A stretch of 64,000 nt of DNA, from positions 24,422,001-24,486,000 of the forward strand of contig NC_081820.1 of assembly GCF_030704535.1 (NCBI RefSeq), read 5' to 3'. Positions 33,597 through 45,290 of this stretch are shown here, piece by piece. Below the pieces are notes generated by a model that ran no database searches, was not told the origin of the DNA, and saw nothing but the letters and a program-made list of their open reading frames with translations. The DNA comes from Vitis vinifera (taxonomy: Eukaryota > Streptophyta > Magnoliopsida > Vitales > Vitaceae). A program made the position numbers and the translations under genes. Position 1 is the stretch's first letter. Each line of letters begins with the position of its first letter.

Positions 33597-33715
33597 AAAA
33601 TATATTTGGTAGTGATTATAGGAAGTGTTTTTGTGTCTTATAATACTTGAAAATTTTCATCCTTCAAGTATTATAAAACCCAAAATCACTTTCTATAATC
33701 ATTGTCAATCGTACT
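33597..33715. repeat. Foldback MITE, unit 3 of a tandem triplet
   Basis: The third unit runs from ATATTTGGTAGTGATTATAGGAAGTG to CACTTTCTATAATCATTGTCAATCGTACT. Its core TAATACTTGAAAA...TTCAAGTATTA is a good palindrome. Confidence 0.75.
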
Positions 33716-34554
33716 CTATATTTTATTTAAAAAGTGATTTTGAAAATATTGGAAAGGTAAGTGATTTTGAAAATATTAAAAACATTTTTCTTAAAAAAAT
33801 TTAACCGTTGATAAGATTTTAGAAACTATTTGTAAACGTTTATTTCAATTTTTCTTCTTTACAGATAACAACTTCATAAAAAATATTACTAAAAATATAT
33901 TTTTTGGTTCATATTCAAATATTAATTAATAATGTCCTTACATCCCAAAATATAATAGTAACCAAATTCAATGAGAGGGTCATGGTGATGAGAGGAGGTA
34001 TATACCGAATGGATTTTTTAAATATATATATATATTATTTGTTAGAAAAATATTATTAAAATACAATAGCTTGAAGAATATCAAGAATTGTATGATGATA
34101 AAAACTATTTTGTAAAATTATCTTTTTGAAAAGACAAGTTCCACAATAATTCAAATATGCTAAAGTTGGCTGTTTTATTAAAAATAAAAATATTTTAATT
34201 TTTTAAAAATAAAAATAATAATTTTATATTTTAAAAATCGAGTTCAATAACATGTTTAATAATGATTTTAAAAACCTTTTTAATTTAAAAAGTGTTTTTA
34301 AAACTGTGTTTAGGAGTGTTTTACTCAATGTATTTTTAGTAAAAGTGTCTCTTCTTAAAAAATATTTTTAGGAGAAATGCGTATAAAATGTTTTTCGAGA
34401 AAATATTATAAGTGATTTTTTAATACTATAAATAATTTTTTCAAATTTTGGAAAGTATTTCATAAATTTTATTAAATATTTTAAACATTTTTTCAAAAAC
34501 ACTTTTTAGATTAAAAACGCTTTGTAGAATTACTATCAAACAGAATCCAAAAAG

Positions 34555-34665
34555 TGTGTTTGGTAGTGATTCTAGAAAACGTTTTTAGTCTATTTCACAC
34601 TTGAATGATAAAAAAAATTTAAGTAAAAATATTTCATAAAATCATTGTCAAATGGTTTCCCTCGT
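34555..34665. repeat. Foldback MITE, same family
   Basis: GTGTGTTTGGTAGTGATTCTAGAAAACG at the left and AAAATCATTGTCAAATGG at the right are the family's ends. Bases 34270-34540 hold further decayed units. Confidence 0.6.
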
Positions 34666-34872
34666 GTTTGATAAATTTTAGAAAATATTTTTAAAATTTG
34701 AAAAATAACTTGTAGTATATTAAAAAAAATACTTGATAGGCGATTCTCCAAAATAAATATTTCGAGAGATAACTCTACTAAAAATAATTCGAGTAAAATA
34801 ATTATCAAACATATTTTAAAAAATAAGTTTAACTTAAAAATATTAAATTCATCTTTTTTTTTTTTTTTTTTA

Positions 34873-34995
34873 AGAGTATATTTGATAATAATTCTAGGAA
34901 ACGTTTTTACTCCTTTTAACATTTGAATGATAAAAATCTTCAAGTATTAAAAGTTTTAAAAATGCTTTATAAAATCATTATCAAATGAGTTTTAA
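34873..34995. repeat. Foldback MITE, same family
   Basis: GAGTATATTTGATAATAATTCTAGGAAACG at the left and TATAAAATCATTATCAAATGAG at the right match the family ends. The centre carries ATTTGAATGAT...TTCAAGTATTAAAA. Confidence 0.6.
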
Positions 34996-36149
34996 GTTAA
35001 ATTTGATGGGGATTCCACTCCGCATAAAATAAGATAGTTTTAAAAATATCAAAATCTTTTTTTGTTTTTTTGATCTCCTATGAGCCCCATACCTGAACTT
35101 ACCGACAACTCTCCTCCACATGTAAGAAATAAAATTTTATATGAATTAATGATACATGACACATCTACAAAGTAAATAATGTTCTTTTTTAATATAAGAT
35201 TTCCAAATATTATGCCACTTGACATCAAAATATGTATTATTCAAAGCTATTGTATTCAAAATGTACCATGCTTTTTGGGCCAAATGATAAGCATGACAGC
35301 CTGTAATGAGATGTGACCCATATTTTTTCTTTTGGACACCTTCCAAATTGCAGATATTGTAGGCAATTTGCTTGTAGTAGAACCATGCTTCACACTTTCC
35401 GTCTTTTTATTTATTTATTAATTTTTTTAATGGGTTTTTCTTAGAAGGTGCGTACCGTGTGGATAAGGTTGTAGTCACGCTTCCACTTAGCGGACAGCCG
35501 AAAGAAAATAATTCTCTAACTTTTAGCTTGAAGTTGGTGTGTTGTTAAAAATATGAAATGGGTTTTATGGACCTAGTGGTAGAATCCCATGAACCACTGG
35601 GTGAGTTCCACACTACATGTACACATATATTCGATTGATAGCAAAACATTACTTATATTAAAACTTTGGGGTAATTTTATTTTGATGAAAAGTAAGACTT
35701 CTAGGTTTCATCAAGATTCTCGATTGATTATTCCGTTGATCAAGTTTCTCGTTTCATGCCATGAATGAAACTACAAAGACAATAACCATTCTTTTCTCTA
35801 GTACAAGAGTTTTAACCTTCGTTTTCATGGAGAAAAATAGAAAAAACTTTGAGAAGTGATTTTCTTTTCTTTAAAAAAAGAAGAGTATGTATTTCTTTTG
35901 TATTCAAAGAGAAAAAAAAAAATGTATTTCTCTCTTTTCGATGTTTTTTAAGGAGAGATAGTAGAGAGAAAATAAACTTTTTTTTATTTATTTAATAGTG
36001 ACAGTCTTTGGGTAGTTTTAAAACTCTTAGAAACTACTACCCTTATTTCTATCATTTATTGGGTTGGGTCGTGTCAACTCACTTGAGCGCCCAAACCCAA
36101 CTCCAACACATTCACATTCCCTAAAGTTTTAGTCATATACATTTAGTTT

Positions 36150-36400
36150 TTTTTTTTTTTTTTTTGTGACAACGGAAGCTTTCATGCAAATAAGGTTAAT
36201 TCAAGAACATAAAGATAAAACAATCATGCATATGATACACGAGGTTTAACGTAGTTCGGTCAACCATGTCTACGTCCACGGATGAAAGATAATCATTTCA
36301 CTATACAATATAAAATATTACAGAAGATGGAATCAGATATAACTATTGGGTTTTCAAAACATCTCGTATTTTCCCACTCCTTATATTTATACTTACCGCT
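36150..36400. repeat. Dispersed plant repeat with GAGGTTTAACGTAGTTCGGTC phrase
   Basis: The stretch ACACGAGGTTTAACGTAGTT, followed by CTACGTCCACGG, belongs to a text widely repeated in plant genomes, often within retroelements. A long T-run precedes it. I cannot assign the class or the ends. Confidence 0.4.
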
Positions 36401-37049
36401 CGTTCTTCCTCACAACTCTATTTACCTTATATAGTTTTTATATACTCATCTTCATCTCATAATTTTTTACCCTTATAATCTAGAATATTTATAAAGATAT
36501 TTCCAATAACTTTCCTTATTTTATAAGAAAATCTTATATTGCAATAATATATTAACTTAGGAAATATACAATATTCTTTACAAAAATGAATCTTTACTAA
36601 TTAAGAAATTGAAACAATTCCCGACGGTTTTGAAATTTCGTCGATTAACTCTTTTATTTTTTTTTATTTGTTATTTTCACTCATCTTCTTTTTCACTTAT
36701 ATATATATAAATTAGTGGGGAGTAAGTATATTTAGCCAGAACCTAAGGAGAAGTGAGTGAAATTAATCTTTAGAAGGTCTTACATATGTTTAATTGTATC
36801 ATGTTACCTTTTTTCAAAGAGATATTTGAACAATTTGATTAAGAGTATGTTTGGTTTTAGAAAAACTTTGAAGGAAAATGTAAGAAAAAATATAGAAACT
36901 AATCATCCATTCAACTCTTAATGGCTTTCGAGAAACAATAAGTTATTGGTTTGTCAAAACCGATTAGAATTTGAGCATGTGTTCTCTTAATATATAGAGT
37001 TGTTATATCTTTTATAAAGTAACTATTCTAAGACATAAAATGTTAACTC

Positions 37050-38120
37050 GAAGGGTTCTTCTAACAAAGTTTTAATGGTTATAAAACAAGATTAAGTTCA
37101 TTAATATTTTAAATTAAGTAATTTCAATGAAAAATTTTAAAGAAAGCTCAAACAATGTTGATAGAAAATCAAATGACATGAAAAATGTGAATCCCTTAAA
37201 GACTTAAAGTGTCTAGGAAATTTGTAAGATGGTATTCCATGGTGCACTTCAGTCTAAAATCTTTTTTCATTCACTTCAAAACTATTGTTTTCAACCTTAT
37301 TTAAGCTTAAAAATGAATCATAAAATTGGATGAATATTTGTTTTAATTCAAAACCGTAAGTTTAATTTTTTTTTTCTAAACTAACTTACAAAGGCTTTTT
37401 AAAAGGTTACACAAAAGGTTGAAACAAAAACCCAAAAGCTTTTATGCACTTTTAGGTGTAATCAATTAAAGGTGAACTAAGTCGGTTTAATCGATTGGAG
37501 AAACAACTGAACATATTGGGCTTGCCCGAATGAGGATTGGTTAAGGGTGCATAAATTTTATCTCTCTTCTAATAGCTTATGTACTATCAATTGGAGTTTT
37601 AGCTCGCTTAGTCAAGGATCAATTGAACTTCTAAAACACCAATAGTCACCTACAAACCATTAGATATACCAATGATTAGTCAATTAATTGAATTGAAACT
37701 TGACTGATCAAGACCATGTTTGTTGTTTCTAGTTTCCAAAGTTGTTTTCTATAAATTAAAGAACCTTATTGCATTTATTGATAAAAAAAACATTTGCATT
37801 GAATTGATAAACACCTCCTCGCTTTTGAAGTTCTTCCCTTAAGTGCATTGAATTCCAACTTCTTTTATTCATTTAATGCACCATAAAATCCATCATAGTT
37901 TTTATGGTACGTGAGTCAAATTCTTTCTAAGATTGGAAGCATTGAATTCTTTTTTATATATTTTATCTTAAGAAGTTTCAAGTGTACGTGGATTTGAATG
38001 AAGTGTGAAGGTACATTAGAATATCGCAACCTAAGTGTAAGAGAGTTAAAGACTTTTACCTTAAAGTCTTGAAAATAATGGAATTCTTAATTAAAACAAA
38101 AGGAGAGTGAATGTGATGAA
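37050..38120 (+). mobile_element. Decayed LTR-retroelement fossil, related to 12480-13640
   Basis: Phrases such as TCGGTTTAATCGATTGGAG, 'CACTTGAT...AAGTGT...GAGTTA' and an increasingly G-rich 3' part parallel the stretch at 12480-13640. No coding region remains. It looks old. Ends were not found. Confidence 0.3.
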
Positions 38121-38829
38121 TTGCCAAATCATTATAAAAAAAAAAAAAATCTGTCCTTTCATGACTTTTTATTTATTTTATTATTATTTTTTTGTTACTT
38201 TCTTCATACCAAACATTACTTAAAAGTGTGTGATTAAAAAGACAAATGAATAAAATACAAAACAATAATTTGGATATTATGATAAGTCTTATTCCTACTT
38301 TTTTTTTTCTTTACAACTACCAGTCCTTTGTAACGGACCTTTTTTGCTTTGTACTATCCTTTGCTCCGTTTTCATTCTTATCTCGCGAAATGTCTTTTCA
38401 AACATTTTAAAATTTGTCAATCTTCTCTCTCCTCGTCCTTCCTCTTGCCATTTCACTTTGCCTCCTTTTTTTTTATTTTATGTTTTCGGTTTCTTTCTTT
38501 ATTTGGAAGTGGGTATAAATAAATTAATAACGAATATCTTTCTTAATAAAGTTTTTCTAAAAAATGAAGGTTATTTTTTAAATTTGACATTATGTTGTAG
38601 TTTTAATCAAATAACAATTTTATTTAATTTTTTTTTACTTAAAAAGTAAGCATTAATGCAAAATTTTACTAAGGCTATATTTGTTTTTTTTAAAAGTTTA
38701 AAAGAAAATGAGAGGAAAAGAAAATAGACAAAAAAAAAAAATTAGAAGAAAAAAGTTAAAGAAAACAAAAAAACAAAAAAAAATTTAATCAATTATTTTT
38801 ATATATTACTTCACTTTATTTTCTCTTAT

Positions 38830-39210
38830 TTAGATATTGCTTGATAATTATTTTCGAAAATAGTTTTTAAAAGCTGTTCTTTGATATTTTATAGAATAGA
38901 AATCTGTTTGAGAATATAAAATGTTTTTAACTTGTTTTTTATATTTTTAAATATTTTTAAAAATAATTTTATATCTCATGTTTTATTTTTAATCATTTTA
39001 CATGTTTACATTTTCTAGAACAATTCCTAGAAAACAAGTGAAAATAATAAAAAATACAACTAAAAAATGTTTTCTTAAAACATCTTGTTTTCTGTTTTTA
39101 AGAACAAAAAATAGAAAGCAGTTTCTAATTACTCAATGTGTTTTTTCTGTTTTTTTTATTCTAAAAAATAGAAAAATATTATCGAAAACAATTACCAAAT
39201 AAGCTCTTAA
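38830..39210. repeat. Long foldback MITE (about 390 bp)
   Basis: The left end CTTGATAATTATTTTCGAAAATAG and the right end TCGAAAACAATTACCAAATAAG are complementary. The interior carries ATGTTTTATTTTTAATCATT, also present in the copy at 60950-61355. Its open frame (39002-39202) is a by-product. Confidence 0.6.
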
Positions 39211-39749
39211 CTTTTCTACATAAAAATTAAATAATTTTAAAATATACAAAAATTTTATTAATATTGTAAAACCAAATATGAAAAAATATTTTTTCTTAAT
39301 TTTTTTTTTTTCATATTTCCATAAACAAACATAACTTAAATACCTTTATAAGTGTATATGATTCATATCAGGATAATTAAGGAGAAAATTTCCAAGGATT
39401 GTGTTATATTTTTTTGTTTGTCAAATGACAATAATGCCCTGCATGCAATGATGTGGCAGATTGTGATTGGTTGGGTGCAGTGGAAAAAAAATGTAGACCT
39501 TAGAAAGAAGAGGCAATGTACTTATAAATCTATATATCTTTCCACTAGATAAAAATGGCATAATTAAATTTATTCATTTTGGAAGGAACAAATTCTCCTA
39601 AGAATTTTGAAAATATTAGCAGCCAAATGAAGTGGAAAAAAAAAAAAGTACAAATTTTTACTTCACAAAATTTGCTCCCATAATTTTCAAATTTATTTAT
39701 GTTTATAAATAAAAATTTAAAAATATATAAAACTTTAAATCATTTTCAT

Positions 39750-39772
39750 TATATATATATATATATATATAT
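39750..39772. repeat. (TA)n microsatellite
   Basis: About eleven TA units in A+T-rich intergenic DNA. Confidence 0.8.
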
Positions 39773-40200
39773 TATTTTATTTTTCAATTTGGATTCATTT
39801 AATTTACAGCCTCGTTTAGAATAATTTTTGTGTTTTATATTAGTCAGAAATAGATATTGAAATCGAATTTCTAATAGATAATATTGATATTATAAAAATT
39901 TTATTGAATATGAAATAACTTATAACCTTGTTTGGTACACAAGAGATAAGATCTAAAAAGAACAGAAAATAAGGTAAAATCACAATATCACATGTGAGAA
40001 ATGAATCAAGGAATCAAAATCCTTACAAGAGTGAATTTGATTTCATGAAAATGAAATTTAGATTCCTATTTCTAATTATAATCCAAACACGATAATGAAT
40101 ATTATCTTAGAATTTCAAACACATCCACTCCTTTTAACAAAATTATCCAACTGGGAACTTGAGGGGATTGAGCTATTAGCCTATTATTAGACTTTAAAAA

Positions 40201-42026
40201 TAGAGATTTTCTCTTTTCAAAACACAATCCAAACAGGGCTTTACTGCTTTGGCCCCAAGAAGTCCATCCAAAGCACTGCAATTCCCATTAAAAAGTAAAA
40301 CAAAAATACAAAAAAATAAAAAGAGAAGGAAAAGTAGAACATCAAAGCCAGAATTTGACACTGAAATAAAATAATATGAGATAAGGTTTGAGACATATCT
40401 GGTTTTATCAGTGACTGACTAGATCATTTTATTCTGGAACTTCTCTTATGCCTATACAAAACCACATTGAATTCTATGCTAATCCATCAACAATTATCCC
40501 ATCAACCCTCTCCAGTTTCTTCTTTTGAGAAATGCAAAGTTCAAACATCAATATCAAGAGGATTATGTGACAAACATTGATATATGCAATGTAATTTTAG
40601 CAGAGGAATATATTCCCATTTCTCATCTATCATTTGGTTCAAAACCCAGCATCAATGTTGACAATACATAAAAGATTTCCCATCAACCTCCCACATGGTT
40701 GCTTGAGTTCATCCCCCATTAGACATACCTGCAATCCAAAGAACATTTCCCATCAGCAAGTGGCCGAGCAAGGAAACAACCTGTGCAAAACGATGGGATT
40801 CCTTCCACGAGTCTGTAAGCTGATGGCCGTGGTTTGATGCATCTGATTAAGGGAATTTAGTGGTTGTAAAGCTTCATCAGCTGCAACCAGAGATATCGGT
40901 ATAAGTACTGTTAGAAAGTAGATTTTTATAATTTGGACAATGTTCAAGTACCAGAACAATGAATAAAGCATCAGAAACCATAAGGTTGGTTGAGGATATA
41001 GAATTTTGAAGATTAGTTGAAGGATGAGAGTGCACAAATGGGAGACAGGCTAAAGAAAAAAAAATGCTGAGATGACCATCATAGCAAATGGGCTTGACAC
41101 TTTTTCCATAAACCAAAAAGAAAGAAAGAAGAAGAAGAAAAAAGAGAATACCTCTTCTACAAAATTCCACCTTTATACTTGAAATATTTGACTAGCAAGA
41201 ACTTTCCGGAAACAGGAATTTTTCATGTGACTTATTTCCTTCAAATAGAAGCCAAAATCAATAGCCACCCAACCCCAAATGGAATAGATTTTCTTTGTTT
41301 TCTGTTAAAAGCAGACCACTGAAACTGTTTTTGTCTGATCAATTTTGATTCCATAAGTGGAATATTCTATAGACCCATGTAATGAGTGGAAGGGAAAAAA
41401 GGCTTAATATTTTTCAGTGTGTATGGGAGCACATAATTTTTGGAAAAATGTTGTTCTTGCAGACCAATTTATAATATATCAATGAGACATGCTTAGTTTT
41501 GAACAAATTTTCCTTGTCATGAGCTGTGTCCATAAAATGTTGCTTATTTTTTTTTTCCTCTCAAAAAACAAGGTGCCTTTTCTCTTGATGTAAAGAGAGA
41601 AACAATAAAATTGGGAGAAAGCATAGTTTGAAAGTTACAAGTACACAATCATGGTGGAGACCATGCATGTTTTCAATAACTTGAACACAGCAATCATTAA
41701 AAAAAAAAAAAAAGAGAGAGAAAAATGAAACACATGTTTTGAGAAAATCCAAACAACACCTAAGGGATTTGTGTCTATCAGGTAGTGGAAGTCTTGTGAC
41801 ATCTTCCACTGACAAGAGAACCAATATCCAATAATTCTTTGTGTTGTTCCCCTTTCATCTCCTTCTGTCTTGTTATTAAAACCTAGCACTTTGGTGGATT
41901 AAACAAATTCAAACAAAGGCTCCATCCTAGAGCCAATTTATTTCCCTCCACAAGTTAATCAAGACGTAGACAGCACTTCATCCTTCTTTCAATTTTCTAT
42001 TATTCTTTTCCTATCTGGCTCCCCAC
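40201..42026. other. Region upstream of SWEET3
   Basis: It is less A+T-rich than the desert to its left. Minus-strand open frames at 40753-41037 and 40877-41170 overlap and contain splice-like TTGCAG words, but the peptides are not recognisable. It may hold a non-coding transcript. Bases 41200-42026 are probably SWEET3 promoter. Confidence 0.35.
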
Positions 42027-42028
42027 TA

Positions 42029-42035
42029 TTTATAT
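42029..42035 (+). promoter_or_regulatory. Probable TATA box of SWEET3
   Basis: TTTATAT lies about 110 bases upstream of the start codon at 42140. A leader of roughly 80 bases would fit a start near 42060. Confidence 0.4.
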
Positions 42036-42139
42036 CCCTTAAGAGAGTAACAGTCCAGGCAGCATTCTTCATTGGTTCTTTACAAGCTCTTCTTCTTGGG
42101 ACCATTCTTCTTGTGTCCATATCTCTCAGTGCCAAAAAC

Positions 42140-43743
42140 ATGGGTGATAGGTTGCATTTGGCAATTGGAGTAATGGGTACTTTCTACTATATATGTTTAT
42201 TTCCAAACTCACTATTATTATTCTTGACCAGACTCAACGAAAACATCACCTAACATATAACACATGCATGGTTTTCCCTGCAGGGAATGCAGCTTCTCTG
42301 TTACTTTACACTGCACCCATGTAAGACCTTATTCTACTGCACTCCTGATTTGTTTTGTTTTATTTTATTTTGGAGACAACATACTTGATGAATTTGAACT
42401 TTTTGACTGTGTATTTATACATTTTTCAGATTAACTTTTGCAAGGGTTATGAGGAAGAAAAGCACTGAGGAGTTCTCATGCATTCCTTACATCATTGCAC
42501 TGTTGAACTGTCTCCTATATACTTGGTATGGCCTACCTGTTGTAAGCTACAGGTGGGAAAATTTCCCAGTGGTCACCATCAATGGCTTAGGAATTCTTCT
42601 CGAATTCTCCTTCATTCTTATATACTTTTGGTTCACTTCACCTAGGGGAAAGGCAAGCTACCTTCACTTGATTTCACATTTTATTATATATTGATGTGTG
42701 AAGATCATTAGAATACATGGAAGAGAGTTTTTATTCGAGTTTTTGTTTGAATATGTGGGCATGAAGAACTAACATGTGCTCAGGATATCAGTGCATACAG
42801 CATGTGTTTGGATGTCAGTTTATGCACAAATGCTAGTTGAAGAAACAAGGAAAAATATGTGGTATGAATAGGATACTAATATTTATATGTCAAGGTGCAG
42901 ATCAAGGTAGTTGGGACAGTAGTACCTGTTGTCACAGTGTTCTGCATCACCGCTATTATCTCATCTTTTGTGCTCCATGATCACCATCACCGCAAGATGT
43001 TTGTTGGCAGCGTTGGACTAGTTGCCTCTGTAGCAATGTATGGTTCTCCCCTGGTGGTAGTGGTGAGCCAACTTTTCTCATAGTTAATTTCATAACTCTG
43101 TTCTTCTAAACAACCCAATCTGGCATTAGGGAATAGCATTAGTCAGCTCCATGGAGAAGTTTGTCATACATGTATGCACAATATTTCAAATATGGATGCA
43201 TCTCACTCTATGCTTATGTATTCTACGAAGACATTTAATTTTTTACAGCTATATTTATATAAAAGGATGTTATTGTCATTGCTGCTGCTGCAACTGCTGT
43301 ATGCTAATTAGCTACTTTGTTCTATAATTGCAGAGGCAGGTGATACTCACAAAGAGTGTTGAATTCATGCCATTCTACTTATCTTTTTTCTCATTCCTCA
43401 CTAGTTTTCTTTGGATGGCTTATGGACTACTGGGTCATGATCTCCTTCTAGCGGTTTGTATAATGATTAAACCTTACTAACTCTGTTACATAGCATAAGC
43501 CCGAAAAAAATCCTCTTCATAATACTCTGCATAAGCTTGGGTTATCTAACTTTATCATTGAACTCCTGGCAGTCTCCTAATCTGGTGGGTAGCCCCCTTG
43601 GCATCCTCCAGCTTGTGCTCTACTGCAAGTACAGGAAAAGGGGAATAATGGAAGAACCAAACAAATGGGATTTGGAAGGAAATGATGAGAAATCCAAACA
43701 GTTGCAGCCTGTGATAAACAATGACAGTAATGGCAAGATTTGA
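42140..43743 (+). CDS. SWEET3: SWEET3-type sugar transporter (MtN3/saliva family)
   Basis: Six exons, 42140-42176, 42284-42320, 42430-42652, 42901-43062, 43334-43453 and 43573-43743, join in frame to 249 residues. The first two are 37-bp mini-exons with split codons (G|GG and AT|A). Intron 3 starts with GC, not GT (AAG|GCAAGC), and ends GTGCAG. The product starts [25 protein letters not shown] and has two MtN3 triple-helix repeats joined by a linker helix, hence seven membrane segments. Repeat 1 has [28 protein letters not shown]. Repeat 2 has [16 protein letters not shown] and [11 protein letters not shown], then [18 protein letters not shown]. SWEETs are bidirectional uniporters in the plasma or vacuolar membrane. 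The sequence resembles Arabidopsis SWEET3 (clade I) more than SWEET1 or SWEET2. The short hydrophilic C-tail carries Lys/Asp/Glu residues. Confidence 0.93.
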
Positions 43744-45290
43744 AGAATTATTTACCTGAAGGTCTGTATTTTGTGCTCTACTATTCATTCAATCATGAAT
43801 GCATTTATTAGTTATGCATATGCAAAATATACTACACATATGCAGGTTTTTTGATAGATTACTACACTTGTAGTTAGTTGCTTTAATCTTGAGTTCTTTG
43901 TTTTTTCACAGGGGAAATTCATCTCATGGGGTAATAAATAGTAAGAGCAACCAATTGAAGTTGAGAAAGTGCATTTATTCTGTAACACGCTTCCTACAAT
44001 AAATAAAGAAAAGAGAAACCAATAAGGGATTTCTAACCAAATCAAACATCAGATTCAACTAATGTGCCCACTCAGAACTTCATTACACATTAAGGGTGCA
44101 TTTGGGCATCCCAAAAAAGCAAGTGATTCAACTTTTCTTCTCAATCCTGTAAACTGGAGCCATCCTTAAAGAGAGTTTGAAAAAAGGGTAGAGCCATCGA
44201 TTCAAGAATTCTAAAACAGAAGCTATGCATGCAACAAAAAAGACTTGGTTCAGAATTTCAGATGCTTCAGAAAATAAGAGGGGCTTATTCAAAATTCAGC
44301 ACAAATAAAAAGCCAATCGAACTTATGAGAATTCTTACAAAAAGGAAAAATCAGTAGCCACTAGTTGAAAAAAAGGTAGAGTGGAACCATTATTACCTCT
44401 TAAATGCTAAACAATGATCAGAGTTTTGGGTGCCCAAAAGGCAAAAGCAGCATCTCACTAATCAACGTCACTGTTGCCAGCAGACATGAGAAGAAAGATT
44501 TGTGAATCCACTTTAGCTGTGCATAAAGAATATGTGCTGAGAACCCATTCAGCAATAGCAAATCCTTGTCAGCCATCATTACTTGATTTGACAGCACAAC
44601 AATCTTTCAATTTGACAAAACCACAAGTCAAGACTGAGGAATATTTTGTTTCACAATTGTAAGCCGTCAGATTCGAGGACCTGCCATGAAACCAACCCAT
44701 TTACAAATTACTGAAACAACTAAAAGATGCCTTGAAGAAGAATGCCTATTGTAATCATGAACAGTGGAGTATCACTTATACCTCCTTTATGGTCATCCCA
44801 CTGACCATAAAGTGTGATAAACTATTCGGAGTCATGGATTTCACCATGTAGTTGACAGGCCATGTGGAAGTAAAAAAATTCTCAGTGCCTTTCCAGGGGT
44901 ATTCTAGTTATTTGATATGGAAAACCAGGAATGTCTACAAACTACATCTGATGGGGCACTGTCTACAAACTACAAATTCAATTATACAAGATGTGAACTT
45001 GCTAATAAACTCAGGTATTCCAAGAAAAGGAGAAGATTGAGGAAAGAAATGAGCTCAATGATCAAAAATAAAAACAAAAACAAACAAAACTTTTGAGTGA
45101 ATAAAAGTATAAACCCAAAAGAACACCATCCATGAAGTGCAGTTGAGACATTAAAAACATAAAAATGTGCAATAACAGCACAATAAGGCAATGAAATCAC
45201 AGAAGTATGAAGGAAGAAAATGAATCTTAAGAGATTATTTTAAATCAGATAGATCAGCCACCAGCAGAAGACTAGAAATCTGAAAATGTG
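43744..45290. other. Intergenic DNA between the convergent SWEET3 and PPR genes
   Basis: It holds the two 3' untranslated regions. Short open frames at 44474-44662 and 44852-45200 have no recognisable product. I see no repeat, RNA gene or clear regulatory site. Confidence 0.45.

Larger units (their letters stand above)
24947..40200. other. A+T-rich gene desert of about 15 kb
   Basis: The first few hundred bases would be promoter and leader of the R3-MYB gene. Beyond about 25250 I find no coding gene. The region holds a plastid 23S rRNA relic, a foldback MITE at 26540-26891, a possible retroelement relic at 28080-28520, tandem and direct repeats, many MITE copies and microsatellites. Listed open frames, such as 27237-27449, 34590-34943, 38344-38649 and 39002-39202, are low-complexity A+T-rich and do not look coding. 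Confidence 0.6.

Noticed and set aside
42449-42694. SWEET exon 3 read through into the intron (ending [13 protein letters not shown])
   Set aside because: The family's text continues at 42901, so the GC donor at 42653 is preferred over read-through.
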